Source: Synergistaceae bacterium (lineage in GTDB: Bacteria; Synergistota; Synergistia; Synergistales; Aminobacteriaceae). Taken from it: 56,218 bases of DNA. Below the pieces are notes generated by a model. It was not told the DNA's origin. It saw nothing but the letters and a program-made list of their open reading frames with translations, and ran no database searches. The stretch spans positions 1-56,218 of the forward strand of contig JAFYBQ010000016.1 of the NCBI GenBank assembly GCA_017540085.1, read 5' to 3'. The translations under genes and the position numbers were made by a program. Of this stretch, positions 42,854 through 51,605 are shown piece after piece; the stretch's first letter is position 1, and each line of letters opens with the position of its first letter.

Positions 42854-43765
42854 ATGCGGAGAATAAAATTACCCCTTGCAATAATAATATTAACGCTCAT
42901 GATTCCGGGCGTGTCATACGCGGCTTCATGGATTAATTTCCCGACAAGCTGGGACATCGGGCAGGCGTTCGCAATTTCAATCACCTCAACGGCGGAATAC
43001 ACACAGCCTACAGTAACATGGATGAACAGAAGCATATCCCTCAACATAGAGTCAGGCGGTGCCGGGAAAATATCATACGGGCTTTTAGGCTCAGACGTTC
43101 GGAGCGTGAAGCCGGGAAGGTATAAGATATTGTTCGAGTTCATACAGGCCGGGAAAAAGTACAAAGCCTCCGGGAACATACAGCTGCGCGCAAGACAGTA
43201 CCCGAAAGAAGAATTGCGGGTGAGTCCGAAAATGGTAAACCCTCCCAAGAAAGAATTATCCCGTATACAGAATGAGTCGAAATTAATCGGAGCTGCCCTG
43301 CGGACAATGACGACCCCGCGAAAATGGTCGACTCCTCCTCAGCCCCCGCTGTCGTCAATCACACTGACAAGCAATTACGGCAAGCAGAGAATCTACAACG
43401 GCCAGCCCCGCGCAGGCCATAACGGCGCAGACCTAAGAGCCGTAACAGGGACGGATGTCCGCGCACCTTTCGCCGGTACTGTAGTCCTTGCCGGGCATCA
43501 CTATTACGCCGGGGGAAGCACGTATATAGACTCAGGCAACGGGGTAATAACAGCGTTCTTCCACCTGAGCAAAATACTCGTGAAGAAGGGCGACAAAGTA
43601 GCAAAAGGCCAGGTAGTCGCAAAATCCGGGGCAACAGGGCGCGTAACAGGGCCTCATCTGCATTACAGTCTTATACTCGGCGGGCAGTTCGTTGACCCTA
43701 TACCGCTGTTATCCACGAGTATCACGAAAATGTTGAAGCACGGCAATATTCAGCAGGTGAATTAA
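42854..43765 (+). CDS. M23 (LytM-type) metallopeptidase
   Basis: A 303-residue exported protein: a signal peptide (residues 1-23, ending SYAA), a variable N-terminal domain, then a LytM domain (about 185-290) with the zinc motifs GHNGADLRA (HxxxD) and PHLHYSL (HxH), both intact. It should cleave peptide cross-links in peptidoglycan from the periplasm. ATG 42854 follows AAGGAG; the longer reading from 42752 lacks a ribosome binding site and would start with a non-signal sequence. manC follows after two bases, so the two form an operon. Confidence 0.93.
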   Translation: MRRIKLPLAIIILTLMIPGVSYAASWINFPTSWDIGQAFAISITSTAEYTQPTVTWMNRSISLNIESGGAGKISYGLLGSDVRSVKPGRYKILFEFIQAGKKYKASGNIQLRARQYPKEELRVSPKMVNPPKKELSRIQNESKLIGAALRTMTTPRKWSTPPQPPLSSITLTSNYGKQRIYNGQPRAGHNGADLRAVTGTDVRAPFAGTVVLAGHHYYAGGSTYIDSGNGVITAFFHLSKILVKKGDKVAKGQVVAKSGATGRVTGPHLHYSLILGGQFVDPIPLLSTSITKMLKHGNIQQVN

Positions 43766-43767
43766 AC

Positions 43768-44829
43768 ATGAGGAATATTTACGGGCTTATACTCAGCGGG
43801 GGAAGCGGTACAAGGCTGTGGCCTCTGTCGCGTGAGAATTTCCCGAAACAGTTTATCAGACTCTACGGGGACAAAACATTATTGCAGGCTACATTATTGC
43901 GTATGGTGAACATGATTCCGCTTGAGGCTCTGCGGGTAATATCGGGGTCAAAATGGCATGACCTGATTATGTCCCAGGCGGGCGAAACTTTCGGGGCTGA
44001 CAATCTCCCGGACAATTTCATCACTGAGGAGCCTTGCGCGAGGGGAACAGCTCCGGCGATACTGCTTGCGGCTGAAGAATTGCTGAGTCACGGCGCGGGC
44101 GCGGACGATGTTATGATTATCGTACCCAGCGATGCATACATACGTAACACAAAGGCATTCACGGACTCACTGAAGGCGGGAGTCATGGCCGCTGATGATG
44201 GGTATATTGCCACGCTGGGAATCGCTCCTGTACGGCCTGAGACGGGATTCGGGTACATCATGCAGGGAAACGAGATCGCAAGGGGATATTACGAGGCTGA
44301 AGCGTTCGTGGAGAAGCCTGACTTTTTGACGGCGCAGAAATATATTGCTGACGGAAATTATTTGTGGAACGGCGGAATATTTATCTTCACGCCTAAAAGT
44401 TTGTACCGCGAACTTGAACGCGCTGACCCGGAATTACACGCCGCGGCCATGAAAGGAAACTTGCGGGAAAATTTCGAGTCCCTGAAAAATATATCGTTCG
44501 ACAATTCAGTGATGGAGAAGGCAGAAAGAGTCGCCGTTGTCCCTCTTGTCAATTCGGGATGGTCTGACGTAGGCTCATGGGACGCGCTTCATGATGACGT
44601 AATGCAGTCTGACGAACGCCGCAACGTAATCACCGGGAACGCGCTAATTCTTGAGGGGAATAACTGTTTTGTTCATTCGCGGGAAAAATTAACGGTGCTG
44701 AATATGGTGAATGATTTGATTGTTGTTGACACTCCTGACGCATTATTCATCACTAGGCGGGGAGCGTCGCAGGAAGTCCGAAAGGCCGTCAAATTTCTGA
44801 AGGATAACGGAATGGGCGGTATGTGCTAA
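43768..44829 (+). CDS. manC: Mannose-1-phosphate guanylyltransferase
   Basis: A 353-residue nucleotidyltransferase making GDP-mannose from mannose 1-phosphate and GTP. Motifs are LILSGGSGTRLWPLSRENFPKQF at residues 7-29, IVPSDAYI, the ETGFGYI segment and FVEKPD with the catalytic Lys. It is the short form, without the C-terminal phosphomannose isomerase domain of bifunctional AlgA/ManC enzymes. GDP-mannose feeds surface polysaccharide or glycoprotein synthesis. Its location directly behind a peptidoglycan hydrolase gene suggests a cell-envelope operon. Confidence 0.93.
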   Translation: MRNIYGLILSGGSGTRLWPLSRENFPKQFIRLYGDKTLLQATLLRMVNMIPLEALRVISGSKWHDLIMSQAGETFGADNLPDNFITEEPCARGTAPAILLAAEELLSHGAGADDVMIIVPSDAYIRNTKAFTDSLKAGVMAADDGYIATLGIAPVRPETGFGYIMQGNEIARGYYEAEAFVEKPDFLTAQKYIADGNYLWNGGIFIFTPKSLYRELERADPELHAAAMKGNLRENFESLKNISFDNSVMEKAERVAVVPLVNSGWSDVGSWDALHDDVMQSDERRNVITGNALILEGNNCFVHSREKLTVLNMVNDLIVVDTPDALFITRRGASQEVRKAVKFLKDNGMGGMC

Positions 44830-44874
44830 AATTTTCACACTCCAAATTTTATTACGGAAGGGGATATTGTCCCA

Positions 44875-46347
44875 ATGAAGAAAAATATCTTTCCATTTGC
44901 TTTGGTGATGCTCCTGATATTTTCGGGAATGTCATACGGTGCTAACCTGTCCGCCCTCAAGAAGAAAGCCGAGAAGGGCGACACAAAAGCGCAGGTTGAA
45001 TTAGGTCTCATGTACCATGAAGGCCGTGGAGTCAAAAAGGACTTCAACGAGGCCGCAAAATGGTGGCAGAAAGCCGCGGAGAAAAACGATCCTTCAGCGC
45101 AGAGCCATCTAGGGACAATATATCTGCTTGGCGAGGGCGTGAGGAAGGATTATCACAAGGCACTCGACTATTTCAACAAGTCAGCGGCTAAGGGAAATTC
45201 GGAGGCTCAATACAATTTGGGCGTGATGTATTTCAACGGGCTTGGAGTAAAACGGGACTTCAAATCTGCTGTGAACTGGTACACGAAATCAGCGAATGCC
45301 GGAAATATTGCGGCTCAAAATTCACTCGGTGCAATGTACTGGCTTGGGCAGGGAGTCAGCAAAAATCCCAAAGAGGCGGCTAAATGGTGGGCAATGGCCT
45401 CGAAAGCCGGGGACGCAAGCGCACAGTACAATCTCGGAGTAATGTACGAGAAAGGGCAGGGCGTGAAGAAAGACCCGGCGCAGGCAGTCAAGCTCTACCA
45501 GCAGTCAGCGGAAAAAGGCTACGCATTGGCGCAAAACAGTTTAGGCGTGGCATTTGAGAGGGGAATCGGTGTCATTGCCGACATAGCGATAGCGAAAATG
45601 TGGTACGACAGGGCGAAATCATCGGGCTATAGGCGGGTATACTATGATTTTGACGTTGTTGTGTGCCCGGTGTACAGCAGGCCGCTTCTTTACGTGGAAA
45701 TTGATACGGCCGGTTACTGGTACTGCGGGGGATATTACGATGGCGGGTGCGTGTATTACGGCTATGATGCTCCGGGTGGCTATATCGGCGGAGGGGACTG
45801 GGTTTATTACACGGACGATTACAACACGACAGTGATTAACGAGGTCAACAACAACACGTATATTGACATGTCGGACAACTCCACGTATATCGACAACTCG
45901 GACAACAGCGTGAATATCGACAACTCCGAGACTAATGTTAATGTCGATAATTCCGAGACGAATACGAACGTGGACAGCTCCGAGACGAATATGAACGTGG
46001 ACAGCTCCGAGACGAATACGAACGTGGATAGCTCAGAGACGAATACGAACGTGGACAGCTCCGAGACAAATACGAATGTCGACAGCAATACGGACAACAG
46101 CACGACAAACAATGACGACTCGCAGGGCGGCGGCTCATTTGGCGACAAGGACGATTCAAATCCCAGTGAACCCGCTGAACCTGAGCCGGAGCCGGAATCC
46201 GAACAGGAGCCGGAATCCGAACAGGAGCCGGAACCCGAACCCGAACAGGAGCCGGAACCCGAACCAGAGCCTGAACCAGAGCCTGAACCTGATGACTCCG
46301 GCGGGGACTCAGGAGGGGACGAGCCTGTAATTATTCCTGACGAATAG
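44875..46347 (+). CDS. Sel1-repeat protein with low-complexity acidic tail
   Basis: A 490-residue exported protein. A signal peptide (residues 1-22) is followed by about seven Sel1 repeats (25-245), each with the AQxxLGxMYxxGxGV pattern, an alpha-alpha solenoid that binds proteins. Next comes a Tyr/Gly-rich segment (about 250-315), a run of Asn/Asp-rich repeats built on SSETNTNVD (about 340-405), then a Pro-Glu repeat (about 430-470). The tail is probably disordered and may extend through the envelope. Function is unknown; Sel1 proteins often organise complexes. Repeat number may vary between strains. Confidence 0.85.
   Translation: MKKNIFPFALVMLLIFSGMSYGANLSALKKKAEKGDTKAQVELGLMYHEGRGVKKDFNEAAKWWQKAAEKNDPSAQSHLGTIYLLGEGVRKDYHKALDYFNKSAAKGNSEAQYNLGVMYFNGLGVKRDFKSAVNWYTKSANAGNIAAQNSLGAMYWLGQGVSKNPKEAAKWWAMASKAGDASAQYNLGVMYEKGQGVKKDPAQAVKLYQQSAEKGYALAQNSLGVAFERGIGVIADIAIAKMWYDRAKSSGYRRVYYDFDVVVCPVYSRPLLYVEIDTAGYWYCGGYYDGGCVYYGYDAPGGYIGGGDWVYYTDDYNTTVINEVNNNTYIDMSDNSTYIDNSDNSVNIDNSETNVNVDNSETNTNVDSSETNMNVDSSETNTNVDSSETNTNVDSSETNTNVDSNTDNSTTNNDDSQGGGSFGDKDDSNPSEPAEPEPEPESEQEPESEQEPEPEPEQEPEPEPEPEPEPEPDDSGGDSGGDEPVIIPDE
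45930..46310 (+). repeat. Intragenic tandem repeats encoding NVDSSET and PE runs
   Basis: A 21-base unit (coding for the heptapeptide SSETNTN-V-D type) recurs at least six times between about 45930 and 46085 with few changes. It is followed by six-base CCGGAA/CCTGAA-type repeats coding for Pro-Glu. Both lie in frame, so changes in number keep the frame. Confidence 0.8.
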
Positions 46348-46365
46348 CGCGGAAAATTTGCGGGT

Positions 46366-46394
46366 TTGACAAAATTTTAATCGGAGTGTATTTT
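46366..46394 (+). promoter_or_regulatory. Promoter of the tRNA-Leu / rpsT region
   Basis: TTGACA (46366-46371) and TATTTT (46389-46394) are separated by 17 bases. The start would be near 46401, eleven bases before the tRNA. Confidence 0.65.
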
Positions 46395-46411
46395 ATGCGG
46401 TATCATTGAAA

Positions 46412-46497
46412 GCCGGAGTGGCGGAATGGTAGACGCAGCGGACTCAAAATCCGCCGGGGGCAACTCTGTGGGAGTTCGAGTCTCCCCTCCGGCACCA
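46412..46497 (+). tRNA. tRNA-Leu (anticodon CAA)
   Basis: An 86-base class II tRNA with an encoded CCA. The acceptor arm GCCGGAG pairs with CTCCGGC, and the anticodon stem GCGGA/TCCGC holds loop CTCAAAA with anticodon CAA. A long variable arm (GGGGGCAACTCT region) and a GTTCGAGTC T loop complete it. It reads UUG codons. Confidence 0.96.
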
Positions 46498-46523
46498 TCA
46501 CAAAAACATTCAGGGGAGATATT

Positions 46524-46790
46524 ATGCCGAACAAGAAATCCGCAGAAAGGCGCGTAAGAATTTCCGAGCGCAACAGACTGTATAATAAGTACTGGACATC
46601 AAGATGCAAGACCGCCGTAAAACGTGTGCTTGAGGCCGTAGAATCAGGCGACAAAGAGTCAGCCGCAAAGACATTCGACACTGCACAGAGCGTAATAGAC
46701 AAAGCAGTCGTGAAGGGCGTAATGCACCGAAACACAGCCGCAAGACGCAAAGCACTCATGTCGCGCCGAATGAAGGCAATGAACGCATAA
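46524..46790 (+). CDS. rpsT: 30S ribosomal protein bS20
   Basis: An 88-residue, strongly basic protein starting PNKKSAERRVRISERNRLYNK and ending in the conserved VVKGVMHRNTAARRKALMSRR block of bS20, which binds 16S rRNA in the body of the small subunit. GGGGAG precedes ATG 46524. It lies 27 bases behind tRNA-Leu and probably shares its transcript, since no separate promoter is visible. A strong terminator follows. Confidence 0.97.
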   Translation: MPNKKSAERRVRISERNRLYNKYWTSRCKTAVKRVLEAVESGDKESAAKTFDTAQSVIDKAVVKGVMHRNTAARRKALMSRRMKAMNA

Positions 46791-46813
46791 CTCACTCACG
46801 AAATCACAAAAGC

Positions 46814-46846
46814 CCCCCGGAGAAATTCCGAGGGGTTATTTTTGTC
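46814..46846. terminator. Terminator after rpsT, overlapping the HxlR gene end
   Basis: CCCCCCGGA and TCCGAGGGG arms with a four-base loop are followed by TTATTTTTG. The stem lies ahead of the convergent HxlR gene end and can serve both strands. Confidence 0.8.
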
Positions 46847-47189
46847 CCGTCATCTGTTCCTCCGCCCATTGATAGATAGACTCAAGCGCGGGAATCAATG
46901 ACCTTCCCCGGTCTGAAAGGCTGTATTCCACTGTCGGCGGAATCGTCTCGTACTGCTTACGGCAAATCAGCCCGTCCGCTTCAAGCTCACGCAGGCATTT
47001 CGTCAGCATTGTCGCAGTTATCCCGACTACTTTCCGTTCAAGCTCCTTGTAGCGCAGTGTCTGATTGTCCGCGTCAGAGATGTACCACAGGATCGGCAGC
47101 TTCCATTTCTGTCCGATTATCCTCATCGCGTAAAGTATAGGGCATTCCGTCCCGTAAATATTCTCATCAGCAGGAAGATTCATATCCAT
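46836..47189 (-). CDS. HxlR family transcriptional regulator
   Basis: A 117-residue winged-helix regulator of the HxlR/DUF24 type. The segment GTECPILYAMRIIGQKWKLPILW holds the conserved N-terminal Cys16, the redox- or electrophile-sensing residue in several family members, and the DNA-binding core follows (RYKELERKVVGITATMLTKCLRELEADGL). It is divergently arranged to an old-yellow-enzyme gene 121 bases away. By analogy with other HxlR-oxidoreductase pairs, it may control that gene in response to electrophiles. Confidence 0.9.
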   Translation of the reverse strand: MDMNLPADENIYGTECPILYAMRIIGQKWKLPILWYISDADNQTLRYKELERKVVGITATMLTKCLRELEADGLICRKQYETIPPTVEYSLSDRGRSLIPALESIYQWAEEQMTGQK

Positions 47190-47310
47190 TCAGCAACACT
47201 CCCAATGCTACAGATTTCAATACCGGCAAAGAAAATTCTTCATACTTCATAAATTTTTGCGGGTAATTATAATGTCGCGCTGAAAATTTCACAAACAGGA
47301 GTCAATCTCA

Positions 47311-48333
47311 ATGGGCAGAAAAATTTTTGAGGCGGTAAATCTTCACAACCTCACAATGAAAAACAGACTCATACGTTCGGCGACATGGGAAGGAATTGCG
47401 GCGTTTGACGGCTCAATAACGGATGAGGCTTACGGGATTTACAGTGAGCTTTCGCGGGGCGGAGTCGGTGCGGTCATTGTCGGGTTCACGGATGTTTCGC
47501 AGGATGACTATTACATTCACGGCGCAATGAGACTCTCACGGGACGAGCTTATACTGCAGTACAGGAAACTCACCGACATAATACACGCTGAGGGCTGCCC
47601 GGTGATAATACAGCTTGCTTTAGGGGCATTTTACCGAAAACTTCCGAACGGACTCACACAGCAGGCAGAGCCGGACAATATGACAGAGGACGAAATACAG
47701 CAGGTCATCGGAATGTTCATTCAGTCAGCAAAAAGAGCAGAGGCAGCAAATTTTGACGGAGTACAGATTCACGCGGCGCATTTCTTTTTCCTCAGCCGAT
47801 TCATTAGTCCGAGAGTCAATCATAGGAGCGACATTTACGGCGGGGACAATGTGAAACGTTCGCGCATTCTCATGGAAATTTTGAGCGGGATAAAATCAGA
47901 GTGTCCGAATCTGCATGTTACAGTCAAAATAAACTCAAGCGACTTCATACGGGGTGGCCTCACTGAATCCGACAGCCTCGAAATTTGCGGACTTCTTGCG
48001 GACAACGGCATAGACTCTATTGAGGTCAGCGGCAACGGAACTTCAGCAGAAGGAATCAGAGCGGGAGTCAATGAGGCGTACTTTCTCGACTTTGCGGCCA
48101 GACTCGCGGAGAATGTCAATGTTCCTGTTATACTTGTCGGAGGACTCAGAAGCCTTCAGACTATGCAGACGATTTTAGACACGACAAAAATTGAGCTGCT
48201 CTCACTCTCACGGCCTCTGCTGAGAGAGCCTGACCTGCCCGAAAAATTCCGCTCCGGGGAAAGCTCCGAGTCCCTGTGCGTTTCCTGCAATGCCTGCTAC
48301 AGCTCACACGCTCACAGGTGCGTATACAGATGA
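47311..48333 (+). CDS. NADH:flavin oxidoreductase (old yellow enzyme family)
   Basis: A 340-residue FMN-binding TIM-barrel reductase. The N-terminus LTMKNRLIRSATWEG is typical of the family, QIHAAHFFFLSRFISPRVNHRSDIYGG holds the substrate-binding His-His and FMN contacts, and VILVGGLRS marks the phosphate-binding strand. It ends with a Cys-rich LCVSCNACYSS segment. That segment resembles the start of the Fe-S domain of 2,4-dienoyl-CoA reductase types, but the flavin/NAD domain is absent. It reduces C=C bonds of unsaturated carbonyls. Its stop overlaps the next ATG as ATGA. Confidence 0.92.
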   Translation: MGRKIFEAVNLHNLTMKNRLIRSATWEGIAAFDGSITDEAYGIYSELSRGGVGAVIVGFTDVSQDDYYIHGAMRLSRDELILQYRKLTDIIHAEGCPVIIQLALGAFYRKLPNGLTQQAEPDNMTEDEIQQVIGMFIQSAKRAEAANFDGVQIHAAHFFFLSRFISPRVNHRSDIYGGDNVKRSRILMEILSGIKSECPNLHVTVKINSSDFIRGGLTESDSLEICGLLADNGIDSIEVSGNGTSAEGIRAGVNEAYFLDFAARLAENVNVPVILVGGLRSLQTMQTILDTTKIELLSLSRPLLREPDLPEKFRSGESSESLCVSCNACYSSHAHRCVYR

Positions 48334-49190
48334 GCGCGTACCGTCTTGAAGTTCCGACTGAACGGGGGAGCGTCCTGAACGGGGTACTGTTCCGAAATGA
48401 TGACGTGAAAGCCAACACCGTTATGATTGCGATTACTGGTATACACGGCAACTTCTATTCTAATCCGTTCTATTACGATTTCGGGGAGACTCTTAACGCC
48501 GCGGGGATTGATTTCATTTACGCGCAGACTAATGACGCATTCAACCGCATAGAGACATTCAACGCAAAAACACATCAGCCCGAAATTATCGGCTCATTCA
48601 ACGAGAGATTCTCATACACGGACGAGGACATAGACGCATATTTGAATCTCGCGCATGATGAAGGCTACGGGAAAATTATTCTTGCGGGTCATTCGTTAGG
48701 AGCGAACAAGGTCATATATTATCTCTCACGCCATCACGACACGGAAAAAGTATCACGATTCCTTCTGCTTAGTCCGGCGAATATTGAGTGGCTGACGAAT
48801 GATGTTACGGAGCGTGAAAAAAATATTGTGCGGGAAATGCACGAGACCGGGCGCGGAGGGGACATGCTTCCGTTTCAGCTAATGGGATGGGTTCCCTGCA
48901 TTGCTGACACGGCTTTTGACTGGCTGTTTTCTGACACGCTGAATAATGTACATGTTGAGCCGGAAAAAGATTTCTCGCAGGTTTCGCGAATCACTCACGC
49001 GGGAGGGCTGTTGATTGGGACATTTGACCGCTTCACTTACGGAGACCCCGCCGGCTTCCTCACGAACATAAATAATCATATGCCGTCAGCAAAAGACAAC
49101 AGGCTGATATTCATTGAGGGCACCGGGCATACGTACCAGCGAAAAGAGAAGGAGACAGCAGAGAGGATACTAGAATTTCTGAAGGGGTAA
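48330..49190 (+). CDS. Alpha/beta hydrolase (DUF1749-like)
   Basis: A 286-residue alpha/beta hydrolase. GHSLGANKVIYYLSRH holds the nucleophile Ser in the GxSxG elbow, preceded by an ITGIHGNFYSNPFYYDFGE segment for the oxyanion hole, and IEGTGHTY near the end gives the catalytic His. The pattern resembles DUF1749/UPF0613 proteins. The substrate is unknown. I chose ATG 48330 because it forms an ATGA overlap with the oxidoreductase gene; the longer form would begin inside that gene. The pair probably acts on related electrophilic or ester compounds. Confidence 0.83.
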   Translation: MSAYRLEVPTERGSVLNGVLFRNDDVKANTVMIAITGIHGNFYSNPFYYDFGETLNAAGIDFIYAQTNDAFNRIETFNAKTHQPEIIGSFNERFSYTDEDIDAYLNLAHDEGYGKIILAGHSLGANKVIYYLSRHHDTEKVSRFLLLSPANIEWLTNDVTEREKNIVREMHETGRGGDMLPFQLMGWVPCIADTAFDWLFSDTLNNVHVEPEKDFSQVSRITHAGGLLIGTFDRFTYGDPAGFLTNINNHMPSAKDNRLIFIEGTGHTYQRKEKETAERILEFLKG

Positions 49191-49198
49191 CAAAAAAA

Positions 49199-49232
49199 GC
49201 CTCCCCCGAAAAAAGGAGAGGCAATTTTTTCC
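49199..49232. terminator. Bidirectional terminator between hydrolase and putP
   Basis: GCCTCCCCC and GGAGAGGC arms with a short loop; AAAAAAA precedes and TTTTTT follows, so both strands are served. Confidence 0.75.
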
Positions 49233-49248
49233 CCTTTTTCCCCGATGA

Positions 49249-50721
49249 CTATTCCGCAGACTTTTTCACAGCACTGTCAAAGAGGGACTCAACATCTGCT
49301 GACGGTTTCGGAGTGATTAGCGCGACAATTACCGCAACAATTAATCCCGCGAAAAATCCCGGTATTATCTCGTAGACTCCAGTGTCGGCCATGTACGTAA
49401 GCCAGGCAATGTCTACTACAGCTCCCGTGAAAATTCCGCAGGCAGCTCCCGCAAACGTGAAACGCTTCCAGTAAAGACTAAGCATTATCGCAGGGCCGAA
49501 CGCAGCACCGAATACGCCCCAGGCATTTGAGACAAGCGACATTATAGAGCCGGCATTAGGGCTTGAAGCTATCATCAGTGCCGCAACAGCTATCAGCAAT
49601 ACTACAATGCGCCCCGCCCAGAGCATTTCACGGTTTCCGGCCTTGTCCCCGCGAATCACAGGGCGGTATACGTCTGACGCAAACGCAGAGGCCGCCGCCA
49701 GTAGCTGACTGTCCGCAGTACTCATCGCCGCCGCAAGAACAGCAGACAGCAATACGCCTGAAATTACCGACGGGAAAATTCGCCGCGTCATCACGACAAA
49801 CACAAGCGAGTTATTATTCACGGCCTCGTCGAATCCGATAAACATACGCCCGATTACACCGACAAGCCCCGCAAAAATTAGTATTAGCACCGTCCATGTG
49901 ATTCCGATTTTCGCCGACTTCCGCAATTCTTTTTGTGAATTTATCGACATGAAGCGGATGATGATGTGAGGCATTCCGAAATAGCCCAGCCCCCAGCCGA
50001 GTCCTGATACTATGTCCTGCCACGATGAAAATACATTCCAGTAATTAGGCGTGTCAATTTTCGCAGAGGCTCCCGCTTCAAGCATTGCCGCCGCCGCTAT
50101 GGGTACTATGAACATCGCGCACAAAACTAACATCCCCTGAAAGAAATCCGTCCATGATACCGCGCTGAACCCGCCTAGGAATGTATAGCTGATTACGATT
50201 ATCGCCGCGAGGTACATTGCTATTGTCGTGTCGAGTCCCGTTACGGTGTTGAAGAGAGTCCCGCACGCCTTTATGCTTGAGGCCGCGTAAATCGTATAGG
50301 CCACAAGGAAGACCGCCGCCGAGATTATCTGCAGGGCTTTCGATTCCGACATGAAGCGGTTTGTGAGGTACTGAGGGACGGTTATTGCATCGTTAGCCTC
50401 GATTGAGAATGTACGCAGGCGGGGGGCTTCATATATCCAGCTCAGTGAATAGCCAACAGCGAGTCCGACAGCTATCCACACCTGTCCGAGTCCAAGCGCG
50501 TATATTGATGTCGGAAGTCCCATGAGAACCCACGCGCTCATGTCTGACGCTCCTGCTGACAGTGCCGCGACCCAAGGGCCCATCTTCCTGTCGCCTAAGA
50601 AATATCCCTTCTCTGTCTGGTGCTTGTCCCTGAAGAAAAACCATATCCCTATCGACAGCATGAATACCAAGTAAATTATGAATACGCTGACTTCCTGAAT
50701 GTTCATTCCCTGAGTGTTCAA
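49249..50721 (-). CDS. putP: Sodium/proline symporter
   Basis: A solute:sodium symporter of about 490 residues with thirteen hydrophobic segments. The LSAGASDMSAWVLMGLPTSIYA segment of helix II holds the sodium-site Asp and Ser, as in PutP. GGFSAVSWTDFFQGMLV and RFMSINSQKELRKS are also PutP-like. It imports proline with sodium, an amino-acid source or osmolyte. The start is ambiguous: TTG 50721 has GGAG eight bases before it, ATG 50706 has only a close GGGA, and a longer TTG at 50751 has none. The 100 bases upstream lead into an IS200/IS605-like remnant. Confidence 0.92.
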   Translation of the reverse strand: MNTQGMNIQEVSVFIIYLVFMLSIGIWFFFRDKHQTEKGYFLGDRKMGPWVAALSAGASDMSAWVLMGLPTSIYALGLGQVWIAVGLAVGYSLSWIYEAPRLRTFSIEANDAITVPQYLTNRFMSESKALQIISAAVFLVAYTIYAASSIKACGTLFNTVTGLDTTIAMYLAAIIVISYTFLGGFSAVSWTDFFQGMLVLCAMFIVPIAAAAMLEAGASAKIDTPNYWNVFSSWQDIVSGLGWGLGYFGMPHIIIRFMSINSQKELRKSAKIGITWTVLILIFAGLVGVIGRMFIGFDEAVNNNSLVFVVMTRRIFPSVISGVLLSAVLAAAMSTADSQLLAAASAFASDVYRPVIRGDKAGNREMLWAGRIVVLLIAVAALMIASSPNAGSIMSLVSNAWGVFGAAFGPAIMLSLYWKRFTFAGAACGIFTGAVVDIAWLTYMADTGVYEIIPGFFAGLIVAVIVALITPKPSADVESLFDSAVKKSAE

Positions 50722-50818
50722 ATAAACATCTCCAATCGTCAAAAAATTCAATGAAGTATATCATAACTTAAAGTGCCATAAAATTTTTACGGTTTCTGCT
50801 ATCATCAAAATACCGCGT

Positions 50819-51188
50819 GGATTCCCCTTGCTTTAGCTATGTGGAGGAAACGAGCTAACTTATTTTACTTTTTCCCTTTTGTTTCTTAAAATACAAATAT
50901 ATTAACAAATGGGCGTTCTGTAACAGGAACGGATAAATACACAACGGTCTTAGAGCCGTTCCGGGCTGGCATGTCGCCCTTGCGATTTCCGCATAAAAAT
51001 TGCCCAAACATAAGGCGGGGGAGTAAGTCGTAAAAAGTAAGCGGATAGGCTTTAGGGTCTTACCGTATAGAGGCGAGTAAGCACGCCCCAGTGAATAAGG
51101 GTATTCTGAAGCGGTAACAAGCGTGTTCAGACATTAGTCCGTGTACCATACTTCGCTGAAAGCCTCCGGCTTTAGCTGTGAGGTGGCT
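50819..51188. mobile_element. Non-autonomous IS200/IS605-like remnant
   Basis: The stretch has no open reading frame of note. Its left end carries a 29-base hairpin block (50819-50847) matching the block at 161-189 on the other strand in 26 of 29 positions. A related hairpin with the same GCTTTAGCT core lies at 51163-51183. Between them are several potential stems (for example GGGCG with CGCCC near 50905-50985). Paired end hairpins flanking non-coding, structured DNA suggest a deleted IS200/IS605-type element or a guide-RNA-bearing end of a TnpB element; no transposase remnant was found. It abuts the truncated AraC gene. Confidence 0.5.
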
Positions 51189-51490
51189 TACGAAAGTTCT
51201 GCGCTACATTGAGGGAAATTACAGGAGCGGGACTCTCAACGAGATTGCAGGGGCTTCTCCACTACAACAACACGACACTCTCGCGCCTCATACGCAAAAA
51301 GACCGGGCGCAACTTCACCGGGCTTTTGCAGGAAAGGCGGCTATCCCAAGCGGCATGGTTTCTCCTGAACACGGACGAAAGAGTCGATGATATTGCGTAC
51401 CTTGTCGGCTATGAGAACATGACTCACTTCCACAGAATTTTCACCGAGTGTTACGGGAAGAGTCCCAAGCACTACAGGGACGGCAAATGA
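51178..51490 (+). pseudogene. AraC family regulator, truncated and frameshifted
   Basis: The DNA-binding C-terminal domain of an AraC protein can be read here. The first part VLRYIEGNYRSGTLNEIAG is in one frame; the rest, LLHYNNTTLSRLIRKKTGRNFTGLLQ through GYENMTHFHRIFTECYGKSPKHYR, is in another. Removing one G from the G-run at 51248-51252 joins them. The sensor half of the gene is absent: coding sequence begins directly at the end of the IS200/IS605-like remnant. By position, 115 bases before rhaB on the same strand, it was probably the rhamnose regulator (RhaR/RhaS type), an inference. Confidence 0.75.
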
Positions 51491-51605
51491 TGATACTTTT
51501 TGCGTGAAAATGCGCTTTGAATTTCCCGGTCTCATGTCGGATAATTAGCACACCCAGAAAAAATTTCACAACATAACAAAATATTACCGCGAGGAGTCAT
51601 TATCC

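Noticed and set aside
50848-51160. Group II intron or other ribozyme in the non-coding stretch
   Set aside because: The domain V signature (AGC...GTTC-type hairpin) and a reverse transcriptase frame are absent; hairpin ends fit an IS200/IS605-like element better.
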